In this document: positions 53,164 through 63,194 of the stretch, piece by piece
Layout: each line of letters begins with the position of its first letter
How positions within the stretch are numbered: the first letter of the stretch is position 1
Source: Byssovorax sp.
Lineage (GTDB): Bacteria > Myxococcota_A > Polyangia > Polyangiales > Polyangiaceae
NCBI GenBank assembly: GCA_025362495.1
Contig: JANYGI010000045.1
Location: 1-64,000 of the forward strand
Length of the DNA: 64,000 bases
Reading direction: 5' to 3'
Program-made: the position numbers and the translations under genes
The notes under the pieces: model-generated
Database searches by the model: none
What the model saw: only the letters and a program-made list of their open reading frames with translations
What the model was told of the DNA's origin: nothing

Positions 53164-54916
53164 AGCCGCCGGTAGCGGCAATCCGGCTCCGACGTCGTCC
53201 TTCGCCTCGCTCGAACGCACGCTCGAACGCACGGTCGAGACCCTGATGAAGGGTGAGCCTTCGTCGGAGTCCAAGGCGCTGCTGATCGAGGCGCGGAGGC
53301 TGCGGAGCGTCGTCGCCAACTGGCAGTCGATCCCGCCTCCGTCGGACGTCTACGACGAGATGCTCGACCGCGTGCTGCACCTGTCGACGGCGGCCGGCGC
53401 CTCGCTCTACGAGCCCTCGCCCGACTCGCTCCGCACCGAGTTCGATCCGCTGCTGCGCACCGACTATGAGCCGAGCCTCTACGACGACTTCGAGCGCACC
53501 GACGTCCCGCCGATGTCGTACCGGTCGAGCGCCGTTCCGGGGCGCGGCAACGACGACGCCGATGTCCGCGGGGCGACGGTGCCGGTCGCTCACTACGCGA
53601 CGGCGGGCAGCACAGGAAAGCGCGCGGCCGAAGCCGATCCGGTGATCTCGGTCGACGACGACGAGCTCTCCTACGCGGCCGATCCCGGCGGAAGGCATGG
53701 CGCCGACATCGAAGCGCCGCGGCCAGCTCGCCCGCTGCTCGCGTCGAACACGGGGATGCGCCCCGCCGAGCCGCTGCGCTCCAGCGCGGGCATCGCGCCG
53801 CGAGGACGCGCCCTCGGCACGCGCTCCGGGATGCCCGCGTACGCGGCGCCTCGCGCGCCGGTGATGGACGATCCGCCGTCGTACCCGGCCTTCGACTCGC
53901 CGGCCACGTACGCAGCCGACGACGACGACGCGCCCTCGTATCCTTCCTACGAGCTCGAGCCCACGCGACCGGTCCCGGTCGAGGCCACCCGCGCTCGCCA
54001 CAGCGCGCCGCCTCCTGCGACGGCGAACTCGTCCTACCCGACGCACGCGCGCACGCCGTCGCACCCGCCGCCGCGCATGCAATCGTCGCCGCCGCCACGC
54101 ACGCCGTCGTACCCGCCGGCTCGCGCGTCGTCGCCCCCGCCGGCAATGCGCTCGGGGTTCCCCGCGCCGATCACCGGCGATCGCCTGCGAGCGCACGCGC
54201 CGGCCGAGATGGTGATCGATGGCGGCGGAGCGGCCGACGACGCGGAGATCGCGCCGCCCACGTCGGTCACCGTCGTCGCCGTCGCGCTCGGCGAGAAGAT
54301 CGATCCGCACATCGTCCTGCTCTCGGACGCGTACTCCGATCGCGCCGACGCCTACCGCGCGCTCCGCCGCAAGCTCGCCTCGTCGGGGAACCCGCAGGTC
54401 ATCGCCATCACCAGCCCCGACGCCGGCGAGGGCAAGACGACGTGCGCCCTCAACCTCGCGCTCGCGATGCGCGAGACGTCACGCGGCAAGGTGCTCCTGA
54501 TCGAGGCCAACGTGCGATCCCCGTCGATGGCGAAGCTTCTCGGCTTCGAGCCGCCCGAGTGCTTCTGCGATCAGCTCACCGAGCGCAAAGAGGATCCGCG
54601 CCGCGCCTGGATCGCCGTCGAGGCCATGCCCAAGCTCCACATCATGGCCGTCGCCCCGACGACCAAGCGCCCTCCGCAGCTCGATCCGCTCGCGTTCGCC
54701 AGCGGGATGGAGCGGCTCAAACGCGCCGGCTACGAGTACATCCTCATCGACACGCCGCCCGTGCTCGGCACGTTCGAGGTCAACATGATCGCCGACAACG
54801 TCGACGGCGTGCTCTTCACCGCGATCACGATGAAGTCGAAGCGCAGCCACCTGCGCAAGGCGATGGAGCAGATCATGCCCGCTCCAGTCCTTGGCGTGAT
54901 GGTGCTTGATTCCTAG
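53156..54916 (+). CDS. BY-kinase-like ATPase of the exopolysaccharide system with long disordered N-terminus
   Basis: 586 residues, GTG start 8 bases before the PCP stop. Residues ~1-75 are helical; ~90-370 are low-complexity with many Tyr/Pro/Ser/Asp repeats (SYPTHARTPSHPPPR and the like). The C-terminal ~220 residues are a CpsD/CapB-type domain: SRADAYRALR-like RADAYRALRRKL, Walker A A423-GEGKTT429, Walker B ILIDTPPV (Asp532). Walker A' reads LLIEANVRSP, with Glu450 and Asn452 where BY-kinases have Asp-x-Asp. No C-terminal tyrosine cluster is present, although the N-terminal region is Tyr-rich. It may be a phosphorylation-poor regulator of PCP, or use the N-terminal tyrosines. Confidence 0.82.
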   Translation: MVRAAGSGNPAPTSSFASLERTLERTVETLMKGEPSSESKALLIEARRLRSVVANWQSIPPPSDVYDEMLDRVLHLSTAAGASLYEPSPDSLRTEFDPLLRTDYEPSLYDDFERTDVPPMSYRSSAVPGRGNDDADVRGATVPVAHYATAGSTGKRAAEADPVISVDDDELSYAADPGGRHGADIEAPRPARPLLASNTGMRPAEPLRSSAGIAPRGRALGTRSGMPAYAAPRAPVMDDPPSYPAFDSPATYAADDDDAPSYPSYELEPTRPVPVEATRARHSAPPPATANSSYPTHARTPSHPPPRMQSSPPPRTPSYPPARASSPPPAMRSGFPAPITGDRLRAHAPAEMVIDGGGAADDAEIAPPTSVTVVAVALGEKIDPHIVLLSDAYSDRADAYRALRRKLASSGNPQVIAITSPDAGEGKTTCALNLALAMRETSRGKVLLIEANVRSPSMAKLLGFEPPECFCDQLTERKEDPRRAWIAVEAMPKLHIMAVAPTTKRPPQLDPLAFASGMERLKRAGYEYILIDTPPVLGTFEVNMIADNVDGVLFTAITMKSKRSHLRKAMEQIMPAPVLGVMVLDS

Positions 54917-54921
54917 CGGAT

Positions 54922-56034
<1,113 letters not shown>

Positions 56035-56145
56035 GAGTCGAGACTTACCACGATGAGCCCTCGGCGCGCGACGCGGGCGCACACTTCGAGAGGACTCGGG
56101 GGCGGTGCGCGTCCGGGACGCGCCGTGTGGTAGGGTTGAGCCGGA

Positions 56146-57552
56146 ATGCTGGTACGGCGCGTCCTCGGGGGGCTGTCCTTCGCCGCGAGCATCTCGTGGA
56201 GCGGGCTCGCCGGGGCGCAGTACTTCCACGCCGATCCGACGGTGCGCGTCACGGCCGGGTACACGTTCAACCGCATCATCCCCGACGATCCGAGCTTGCC
56301 GCAGGCCGATCAGAGCAGCCCGCTCGTGTCGCTCGCGCCGTCGCTCGCGCTCTCCTACGAGACGCCGCTGGTCACGCACAAGCTCACGCTCGCGGGCACG
56401 CTCGGCCTCCCGCTCTCGAGCGATTTCACCTTCAACGGGCTCCCGCCGAACTACAGCTTTCGCGGCAACTACTCCGGCGTCATCCCGCTCGGGCCGCTCA
56501 CCAAGCTCACCCTCGCGGGCGTGGCGAGCGCCGCGCCCATCAACGGCTACTCGACGCTGCAAGACCCGTCGCTCACGCCGATCGACGCGCCGCCGGCCGA
56601 TCTCTCGTACAACTTCACGCTCAGCGGGACGGCGACGCTCCGGCGCGAGCTGACGGAAGACTCGAGCCTCACGTCGACGAGCAACGTTCACTACACGTTC
56701 CCGTTCAACGTCACCCCGATCCGACCCTCGACGCTGTCGGTGAAGAACTCGCTGGCGCTCACCCGCAAGTGGACGCGCGACACGCTCACGCTCACGGGCT
56801 CGGTGAACGTGACGCGCTTCGGCCCCAGCGAGACGCAGGGCGTGGATCCGCGCGTGCAGGTGATCAACGACCTCGTCCTGATGTGGAAGCGCCCCTTCAC
56901 GGAGTCGCTCACAGGGACGCTCCGCCTCGGCGTGAGCCAGACGATCAGCCCGCAGTCGACCGTCGGGCAGGTCTGGGCGCCCACCGGCTCGGCGACGCTG
57001 CTCTACAACCTCGAACCCGCGTCGATCACGCTCATGTACTCGTACGCCTCGGTCGTCGACGTGTACACGGCGACGACGAACCTCAACAACCAGGCCTCGC
57101 TGCGTGTGGTCATGCCGCTGTCCACGACGGGGCTCGCGCTGTCCGGCTCGGGCGGCGTCGTGCACACCGTGCCGATCGGCGACGTCGGCGTCGGGCTGAA
57201 CTCGGTCACGAGCGACGTGGGCCTCACCTATACGCCGCTCGACATCCCCAAGTTCTCGGTGAGCTTGCGCGGCGTCTACGCGCATCAGGTCGCCATCGAT
57301 AACCCGCTCACCGGCATCACCCGCGTCGGCGCGATCTTCAACGTGGCGTTTTCGTACCCGAACACCGCGAGCGTCGATGTCGCGTTGCGCGCGACGCCGT
57401 CGTTCATCCCGACCACGAATTTCGAGGGCGACGTGGCCCTCGGCCAGGAAGTCCCGGCGACCGATTTCGCGCCGCGAGCGGACGGCCCTGCCGACGTCGC
57501 GCCGCCGGCAGCGCCGCCCGAGCCAGCGCCCCCGCCCGCGGCTGCGCCCTAG
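56146..57552 (+). CDS. Putative outer-membrane beta-barrel protein of the EPS locus
   Basis: 468 residues with a signal peptide (GGLSFAASISWSGLAGA-Q). From about 25 to 425 the protein is almost entirely alternating-hydrophobicity strands of 9-12 residues (LSYNFTLSGTATLRREL, DTLTLTGSVNVTRFG, ASITLMYSYASVVDVY, FSVSLRGVYAHQVA). This is the pattern of a 16-18 strand barrel with short turns. A Pro/Ala-rich tail ends it. In M. xanthus Wzx/Wzy pathways, short OPX proteins lacking the Wza outer-membrane helix pair with separate beta-barrels (WzpX/S/B); this gene, with the short OPX at 61.5 kb, fits that scheme. Confidence 0.68.
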   Translation: MLVRRVLGGLSFAASISWSGLAGAQYFHADPTVRVTAGYTFNRIIPDDPSLPQADQSSPLVSLAPSLALSYETPLVTHKLTLAGTLGLPLSSDFTFNGLPPNYSFRGNYSGVIPLGPLTKLTLAGVASAAPINGYSTLQDPSLTPIDAPPADLSYNFTLSGTATLRRELTEDSSLTSTSNVHYTFPFNVTPIRPSTLSVKNSLALTRKWTRDTLTLTGSVNVTRFGPSETQGVDPRVQVINDLVLMWKRPFTESLTGTLRLGVSQTISPQSTVGQVWAPTGSATLLYNLEPASITLMYSYASVVDVYTATTNLNNQASLRVVMPLSTTGLALSGSGGVVHTVPIGDVGVGLNSVTSDVGLTYTPLDIPKFSVSLRGVYAHQVAIDNPLTGITRVGAIFNVAFSYPNTASVDVALRATPSFIPTTNFEGDVALGQEVPATDFAPRADGPADVAPPAAPPEPAPPPAAAP

Positions 57553-57568
57553 CGATCGCGCCGCGGCG

Positions 57569-59341
57569 TCAGCGCCGACGAACGAGCAGGAACGCGCGAT
57601 CGTCCTCGGGGAGCTGATCGCCGCGGAACGCTTCGAGGAGCTGGCGCAGGCCCACCGAGATCGCGCTCACGCCTCGCGGACCGTCTTTCATGCAGATGCG
57701 CAGGAACCCTTCGCCGAGGCGCTCTTGCCCGAGCATGTCTTTCGAGGTGTTGCGCAGCTCGGTCAGGCCGTCGGTGTAGAGCAGCAGCACGTCGCCCGGG
57801 GCCAGCGTGCCGCGCTGCGACTCCATCGTCGTGATCGCGACGCCGAGCGCCGGGTTCACCGCGGACTGCAGGAACCGCAGCGCGCCCGAGCTGCTCACAG
57901 CGATCGGTGGCGGGTGCCCGGCGTTCACGCACTCCGTCTCGCCCGTCACCGGATCGACGGCGATCGCCACCATCGTCACGAACGAGTGCGCGGGGAGCCA
58001 CTCGCACAGGTGCTTGTTCACCCGCTCCATCAGCTCGGGGAGGCTGCGGCCGCCGTCGGTCGTGGCGCGGACCATGGTGTGCACGCTCGACGTCACCAGC
58101 GCGGCCTGGAGGCCCTTGCCGCACACGTCGGCCACGGCGAAGAGCATCCGCCCGTCGGGCATCGGCACCACGTCGACGTAATCGCCGCCGACCCACTTGC
58201 AGGGCTCGAAGGCGATCGCGACGTCGAACCCCGGGAAATCGTGCTTTTTCGGCACGAGGCCGCGCTGGATCTGGCGGGCCGTGTCGAGCTCGCGCTCGAT
58301 CGCCGCGTGGGCCTGCGCGTGCCGCCGGGCCATCCACGCGGACTCGCTCTGCTGGTACACCTCGGCCGCGAGGGCGATCAGGCTCAGCCACTCGACGCTG
58401 CCGAGGTCGGGCGGCAGCGTGACGTACAGGACGTCCATCTCGTCGTCCTGGAGCGCCAGCGGGCAGGCCACGACCCAGAGGGCCATCACGTCGCGCGACA
58501 TCGTCAGCTCGACCGAGGGCGGGCCATTGGGGCCGGGGCTCGCGAGGTTGCCCGCGAGCACGGGCTCGCGCGTCTCCTGCAGCTTGCCGAGCACGCGACG
58601 CGAGATGTACGGGTTCCCGTCGGCCTGGTGCGACGACGGCCGGAAGGGCCGTGACAGCATCGTCGGCGTCCCCGCGCGGATGCGCAGCGCCACGGCGAGG
58701 CTGGCCCGAAACTCTTTGCCGATCATCAGGTGACAGAGCTGCGCGAGCCGCTCCTGCGGATCCTCGACGCTGATCAGCCGGCGGCTGAACTCCATCAGGT
58801 TGCGCAGGTGCTCCGCGGCGATCCGCGGAGGATCGAAGTCCATCAACGTGCGGATCGCGGTGGGCTTGTCGTCGTCGAGCGCGATGGCGCCGCGGGGAGA
58901 GCGGTTCTCGACCTTGGGCTCGAGGAAGAAGCTCACCATGAAGTCGCCGATGGCGATCTTGTCCGACGGCTGAAGCACCTTCTCGGTGACGGGCTCGTCG
59001 TTGACGAGGGTGCCGTTGGTGCTCCCGAGATCGCGGATCCACCAGCGACCGAAGGGATCGCAGAACATCTCGGCGTGGCGGCGCGAGACGGTGTGGTGGT
59101 CGAGGAGGAGCTGAACGCCCGGGACGCGCCCGATCACCACGTGCGATTCGGACAGGAGGCGACGCGAGACGCTCCCGCCGTTGAGCCGGATCTCGAGGTA
59201 CCCCTTCCACGGCGAGCTCGAAGGCACGGGCGTCCCCGCCGAATCCGACTCGGTCGATACGCGGCTTCCCGCAGTCGGCGTCAGGGCGGAATCACCCGGA
59301 AGCCGGCCTGAAGTCGCGGGAATGGTGCGCGTGCTCGACAT
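57569..59341 (-). CDS. FHA-GAF-SpoIIE (PP2C) serine phosphatase, RsbU-like
   Basis: 590 residues. After a Ser/Thr-rich N-terminus, an FHA domain spans ~48-140 with GR, S-R-R-H (86-89) and STNG (107-110), the phosphothreonine-binding residues. A GAF-like sensory region covers ~175-335. A helical signalling segment (ARQIQRGLVP at ~355-364) leads to the PP2C_SIG domain with GGD (385-387), ADVCGKG (404-410), NAGHPP and YTDGLTE, so the metal-binding aspartates are all present. It should dephosphorylate a STAS antagonist such as the one at 51.0 kb. The FHA domain implies further input from a Ser/Thr kinase. Convergent with the beta-barrel gene. Confidence 0.92.
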   Translation of the reverse strand: MSSTRTIPATSGRLPGDSALTPTAGSRVSTESDSAGTPVPSSSPWKGYLEIRLNGGSVSRRLLSESHVVIGRVPGVQLLLDHHTVSRRHAEMFCDPFGRWWIRDLGSTNGTLVNDEPVTEKVLQPSDKIAIGDFMVSFFLEPKVENRSPRGAIALDDDKPTAIRTLMDFDPPRIAAEHLRNLMEFSRRLISVEDPQERLAQLCHLMIGKEFRASLAVALRIRAGTPTMLSRPFRPSSHQADGNPYISRRVLGKLQETREPVLAGNLASPGPNGPPSVELTMSRDVMALWVVACPLALQDDEMDVLYVTLPPDLGSVEWLSLIALAAEVYQQSESAWMARRHAQAHAAIERELDTARQIQRGLVPKKHDFPGFDVAIAFEPCKWVGGDYVDVVPMPDGRMLFAVADVCGKGLQAALVTSSVHTMVRATTDGGRSLPELMERVNKHLCEWLPAHSFVTMVAIAVDPVTGETECVNAGHPPPIAVSSSGALRFLQSAVNPALGVAITTMESQRGTLAPGDVLLLYTDGLTELRNTSKDMLGQERLGEGFLRICMKDGPRGVSAISVGLRQLLEAFRGDQLPEDDRAFLLVRRR

Positions 59342-59568
59342 CGGCGAAGAGTCCTCGAGAGCCCTGAGGGGCGAAGCATGATCGGGGGATGACGTGCTCG
59401 CGTCAACGAAACCCCTGGCCGCAGGCTCGGGATATTTACACCACCCACGCCCGTCGTCGACCGGCCTCGTAGCCCTGCGTCAGCGCTCGCCCAGGCCTCT
59501 ATTGCAGGGTTGCAAGGATCTGGTCGCCGGATCCCGACACGCCCACGACAGAGTGCCGTCGAGCGACG

Positions 59569-60897
59569 TCAAGCCTTCACGACATTCGACCGCGGCTCGC
59601 GATAGATGCCCCGCGTGTCGATCACGAGCGAGGCGTGCGCGGCCACGAGCGCGTAGTCGACGGCCGTGTGATCGGTGACGATCACCACCGCGTCCTGCGC
59701 GGCGAGCAGCTCCGGAGTCAGCGCTTGCGACGCCATCTCGAGCAGGTGCGGCCAGTTGCGCATCCGCGGCGCCTTCGGCACGTGGGGATCGTGGTAGCCG
59801 ATGTTCGCGCCGAGCTTCTGGATCAGCTCGATCAGCTCGAACGCGGGGCTCTCGCGCGGATCGTCGATGTCTTTCTTGTAGGCCAGGCCGAGGATCAGCA
59901 CCTTCGATCCCTTCACGGCCTTGCCGCGATCGTTGAGCGCGAGCAGCAGCTTCTGCACGACGAAGTGCGGCATCTCGACGTTCACCTCGCCCGCGAGCTC
60001 GATGAACTTCGTCGAGCGCCCGAACTCGCGCGCCTTCCACGCGAGGTAGAACGGATCGAGCGGGATGCAGTGCCCGCCCCAGCCCGGGCCCGGGTTGAAG
60101 CGCATGAAGCCAAAAGGCTTCGTGGAGGCCGCGTCGAGCACCTCCCACACGTCGATCCCCATCGCGTCGTAGACGACCTTGAGCTCGTTCACGAGGGCGA
60201 TGTTGACGGCGCGGAAGATGTTCTCGGTGAGCTTCGCGGCCTCGGCGGCGCGCGCCGACGAGACGCGCACCGTGCTGCTGATCGCCTGCTGGTAGAGGGC
60301 CTCGGCGAGATCGCCCGAGTCCTGATCGAAGCCGCCGACGACCTTCGGAATGTTGGCCGTCTTGTAGGTCGGGTTGCCCGGATCCTCGCGCTCGGGCGAG
60401 AACGCCAGGTAGAAATCCTTGCCGGCGACGAGACCCGTCTTCTCGAGGATCCCGCGCACCAGCTCGTCGGTCGTGCCGGGGTACGTCGTCGACTCGAGCA
60501 CGACGAGCTGCCCCTTGCGCAGGCGCTCTTTCACGGCGCGCGTCGTGTCGACGACGTAGCTCATGTCGGGCTCGCGCTGCGGCGTCAGCGGCGTGGGCAC
60601 GCAGATCAAGATCGCGTCGGCCTCGGTCAGGCGCGCGAAGTCGGTCGTCGCCTTCAGCGTGCCGGCCTTCGCCGCGGCGGCCACGCGTGCGCCGTCGAGG
60701 TGCTTGATGTAGCTCTCGCCGTTGTCGAGCGCGGTGACCTTCTTCGGATCGACGTCGAAGCCGAGGACCTTGAAGCCCTTCTCGGCGAAGGTGAGCCCGA
60801 GGGGCAGGCCGACATAGCCGAGCCCGATGATCCCGATGACCGCCTCTTTCGCGTGGATTCGAGAGAGAAAGCGGGCCTTGTCTGCGTCGTTCGACAT
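59569..60897 (-). CDS. UDP-N-acetyl-hexosamine (UDP-GlcNAc/ManNAc) dehydrogenase, WbpA/WecC-type
   Basis: 442 residues. NAD-binding GLGYVGLPLG (26-35), VPTPL (100-104), STTYPGTTDEL (136-146), catalytic region FNPGPGWGGHCIPLDPF with nucleophile Cys277, Lys222 in AAKLTEN, and the C-terminal UDP-binding domain (ILGLAYKKDIDDPRESP). The PGxGxGGHCIPxDP form and length indicate the family that oxidises UDP-N-acetylated hexosamines to uronates. This supplies an acidic amino sugar to the EPS; WbpA- and WecC-type substrates cannot be separated by eye. Followed by 227 bases of non-coding sequence and the phosphatase gene; 41 bases downstream of the OPX gene on the same strand. Confidence 0.9.
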   Translation of the reverse strand: MSNDADKARFLSRIHAKEAVIGIIGLGYVGLPLGLTFAEKGFKVLGFDVDPKKVTALDNGESYIKHLDGARVAAAAKAGTLKATTDFARLTEADAILICVPTPLTPQREPDMSYVVDTTRAVKERLRKGQLVVLESTTYPGTTDELVRGILEKTGLVAGKDFYLAFSPEREDPGNPTYKTANIPKVVGGFDQDSGDLAEALYQQAISSTVRVSSARAAEAAKLTENIFRAVNIALVNELKVVYDAMGIDVWEVLDAASTKPFGFMRFNPGPGWGGHCIPLDPFYLAWKAREFGRSTKFIELAGEVNVEMPHFVVQKLLLALNDRGKAVKGSKVLILGLAYKKDIDDPRESPAFELIELIQKLGANIGYHDPHVPKAPRMRNWPHLLEMASQALTPELLAAQDAVVIVTDHTAVDYALVAAHASLVIDTRGIYREPRSNVVKA

Positions 60898-60938
60898 GAT
60901 TGCGGGTTCCAGGTTTCAGGGGGCCTGACGGCCGAGAG

Positions 60939-61538
60939 TCACTGCACGACCACGCTGTCGCCGGGCACGATCGCGACGTCCATGTCGGGGCGCTTGCCCC
61001 CCATGATCGCCTTGAAGCTGACCGGGATCTCGCGGATGTGGCCTTCCTTGTCGGCGCGGTAGATCACGATCTGATCGCCGGCGAACTTGTTGGGACCGCC
61101 GGCCATCGCCACCGCCTCGGAGATGGTGACGTAGTACTTCTGCGAGAACGATCCCGACTTGTTGACCTGGCCCGACACGATGAACCGGTAACTGTTGAAC
61201 CCGGCGACCGTGACATTCACGGTGGCCTCTTTCACGAACTCGCTGAAGCGCTTTTTCAGGTCTTCGCGCACCTGGCTCGGCGTCTTGCCCGCGACGACCA
61301 CGTCGCCCACGAGGGGGATCGTCACGACGCCGTCGGGCCGCACGGTGGCGCCCCCGAGCGACAGATCCGGCGATTTGTAGACCTGGATCGAGATCACGTC
61401 CGTCACCCCGATCACGTACTCGTGCTTCCGGGGGTCGTACTCTTTTCCGTAGGCGTACGTCTCGTAGATGCTCGGTCCGCACGCCGAGAGCGCGAGCGAG
61501 CCAAGCAAAACGAGCAACGCCGGAACGACCTTTTTCAC
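60939..61538 (-). CDS. Polysaccharide export lipoprotein (OPX, short Wza-like)
   Basis: 199 residues from GTG 61538 (GGGAG about 7 bases upstream). The lipobox is L-S-A-C (about residue 20). Then the polysaccharide export domain follows (YVIGVTDVISIQVYKSPDLS, VRPDGVVTIPLVGDVVVAG, the helix TPSQVREDLKKRFSEFV) and a SLBB domain (FIVSGQVNKSGSF, ISEAVAMAGGPNKFAG). The protein ends just after SLBB (VPGDSVVVQ), so it lacks the C-terminal amphipathic helix that forms the Wza outer-membrane pore. It would form the periplasmic ring of the exporter. Same strand and spacing as the UDP-sugar dehydrogenase gene suggest an operon. Confidence 0.92.
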   Translation of the reverse strand: MKKVVPALLVLLGSLALSACGPSIYETYAYGKEYDPRKHEYVIGVTDVISIQVYKSPDLSLGGATVRPDGVVTIPLVGDVVVAGKTPSQVREDLKKRFSEFVKEATVNVTVAGFNSYRFIVSGQVNKSGSFSQKYYVTISEAVAMAGGPNKFAGDQIVIYRADKEGHIREIPVSFKAIMGGKRPDMDVAIVPGDSVVVQ

Positions 61539-61608
61539 CTTGAGCTCCCGCCTGTTGGCGCGACGAGCCGCCGTCGCGCGCGCAGCATACACCACCGCCG
61601 CGCGCCGC

Positions 61609-62217
61609 TTATCCGGCCGGATCGAGGATCTGCCCGTCGGTGACGATCAGCGACACCGTGGCGTCGCCCGGCGTCTCGGGGACCTCGGCCACGAGCTGGA
61701 AATCGAAGGCCACGCCGACGCTCCGTGCGGGCGGCGCGAAGCGAGGGAGCGTCCGATCGTAGAAGCCGGCGCCGTACCCGATCCGGTGCCCGCGCCCGTC
61801 GATCTGCAGCGCCGGGACGATGATCACGTCGAGCTCCGTCGCCTCCTCGGCCTCGGGTGCGGGCTCGCAGAAGCCGAGGCCGCGCTCTTCCATCGCCGCG
61901 GGGCCTTCGACGAAGCGGAACGTCATCACGCGCGTATCGGGATCGATCGACGGGTACGCGACGCGGACGCCGCGGGCGCGCAGGCGATCACCGAGCGCCG
62001 TCAGATCCACCTCGTTCCAACCCTCGATCGGGTGGAACAGCGCCACGCTCTTCGCGGCCACGACGAAGTCGATACCCTCGATCCGTTCGGCAATTCGAGC
62101 CGATCGCGCGAGGGCGGCGTCCCGCGGGATCGCGTTACGCAGGGCCCGCGCGCGCTTCCGCAGGGCGGCCTTCGCGCGGTAACGGAGCTCCATCTCGACG
62201 TCGGAATCGATGTCCAT
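61609..62217 (-). CDS. 5-formyltetrahydrofolate cyclo-ligase family protein
   Basis: 202 residues from ATG 62217; an upstream extension is Arg/Ala-rich. Family blocks: the N-terminal basic helix RAKAALRKRARALRNAI, VALFHPIEGWNEVD, FRFVEGPAAMEERGLGFCEP, and the substrate/ATP loop GRGHRIGYGAGFYDR. The enzyme converts 5-formyl-THF to 5,10-methenyl-THF using ATP. It has no evident link to the polysaccharide genes around it. In many bacteria this gene neighbours 6S RNA (ssrS), but I see no convincing 6S-like fold in the short flanks here. Confidence 0.92.
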   Translation of the reverse strand: MDIDSDVEMELRYRAKAALRKRARALRNAIPRDAALARSARIAERIEGIDFVVAAKSVALFHPIEGWNEVDLTALGDRLRARGVRVAYPSIDPDTRVMTFRFVEGPAAMEERGLGFCEPAPEAEEATELDVIIVPALQIDGRGHRIGYGAGFYDRTLPRFAPPARSVGVAFDFQLVAEVPETPGDATVSLIVTDGQILDPAG

Positions 62218-62352
62218 CGGCCGGCGCACGCTAGCCGACGCCCCCGCCCGACGCACGCGCCCCGGTCGATCCCGCGATCTTCACGACGGAATCCGGCCCG
62301 GCCTGAAAATCCAGGGCCCGTCCGTCGTGGTCATGGTACCAGCGAAAAGACT

Positions 62353-63180
62353 ATGAAAGCTTGCGCCATCATCCCGGCGTACGACGCCGAGCGGACGGTG
62401 GGTGATGTGATCCGCGCCCTGCTCGAGCGCTGGCCGCACGCCGACAGAACCCCGTCGTCGATCCTCGTCGTCGACGACGGATCGCACGATCACACGGCGA
62501 AAGTGGCCCGCGAGGCCGGAGCCCGGGTGATCGTCCACCTCGAAAACCAGGGCAAGGGCGCCGCCCTTCGCACCGGCATGGCCGCCGCGCTCCGCGCCGG
62601 ATTCGACGTCGCGGTCACCGTCGACGCCGACGGCCAGCACCCTGCCGATGAGGCGGTGCGCCTCCTCGACGCGTGCAACGACGTCAACGCTGTGGTCCTC
62701 GGTACTCGCGATCTCGACGGCGCCGGCGCCCCGCGCGCCAACCGCATCTCCAACCGCATCTCCAATTTCTTCCTCTCGCTCTTCGCGGGGCGCCCGCTGC
62801 TCGACACGCAGTGCGGCCTGCGTCGCTACCCGCTCGCGCGCACGCTCGAGCTCGGAGGCCTCGGCGAGGGCTACGCGTTCGAGGCGGAGATCATCCTCCG
62901 CGCCGTCGCCGCGGGGCTCCCGGTCGTCGAGGTCCCCATCCACGTGATCTACCCGCCCGAGCACGAGCGCGTGACCCACTTCCACAGCGTCCGCGATCCC
63001 GCCCGGATCATCGCGCGCGTCGTGCAGACGCTGGTGATCACGCGGGGCATGCGCCACGCGCCCCCGGTCACCCTCGCGCCCGAGGCCGACGCCGTCGAGC
63101 CGGCGATCGAAATCGCCCCCAAATCACGCCCAGATCGCGATCGCACCTCGGCCTCTCCGCCGAGCGCGAGCCCGTCCTGA
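62353..63180 (+). CDS. Glycosyltransferase family 2 (dolichol-phosphate-mannose-synthase-like)
   Basis: 275 residues from ATG 62353. GT-A fold: AIIPAYDAERTVGDVI, ILVVDDGSHDHT, GKGAALRTGMAAAL, VTVDADGQHPADE (the DxD-type metal site), and LDTQCGLRRYP with GYAFEAEIILRA. These are typical of DPMS/DPG-like enzymes, which load a sugar onto a polyprenyl phosphate carrier. No membrane segments at the C-terminus, so it is the soluble or peripheral type. The tail from ~245 is Pro/Ser-rich. It is the only GT-A glycosyltransferase in the locus. Confidence 0.9.
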   Translation: MKACAIIPAYDAERTVGDVIRALLERWPHADRTPSSILVVDDGSHDHTAKVAREAGARVIVHLENQGKGAALRTGMAAALRAGFDVAVTVDADGQHPADEAVRLLDACNDVNAVVLGTRDLDGAGAPRANRISNRISNFFLSLFAGRPLLDTQCGLRRYPLARTLELGGLGEGYAFEAEIILRAVAAGLPVVEVPIHVIYPPEHERVTHFHSVRDPARIIARVVQTLVITRGMRHAPPVTLAPEADAVEPAIEIAPKSRPDRDRTSASPPSASPS

Positions 63181-63194
63181 CCGCCGGGCGTCCC

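Noticed and set aside
56035-57285. N-terminal extension of the deacetylase-like gene antisense to the beta-barrel gene
   Set aside because: Arg-rich, no start signal, and opposite a protein with signal peptide and strand pattern; the gene is taken to start at GTG 56034.
61539-62352. 6S RNA near the 5-formyl-THF cyclo-ligase gene
   Set aside because: The expected neighbour in many proteobacteria, but the flanking gaps are too short and show no long rod-like pairing.
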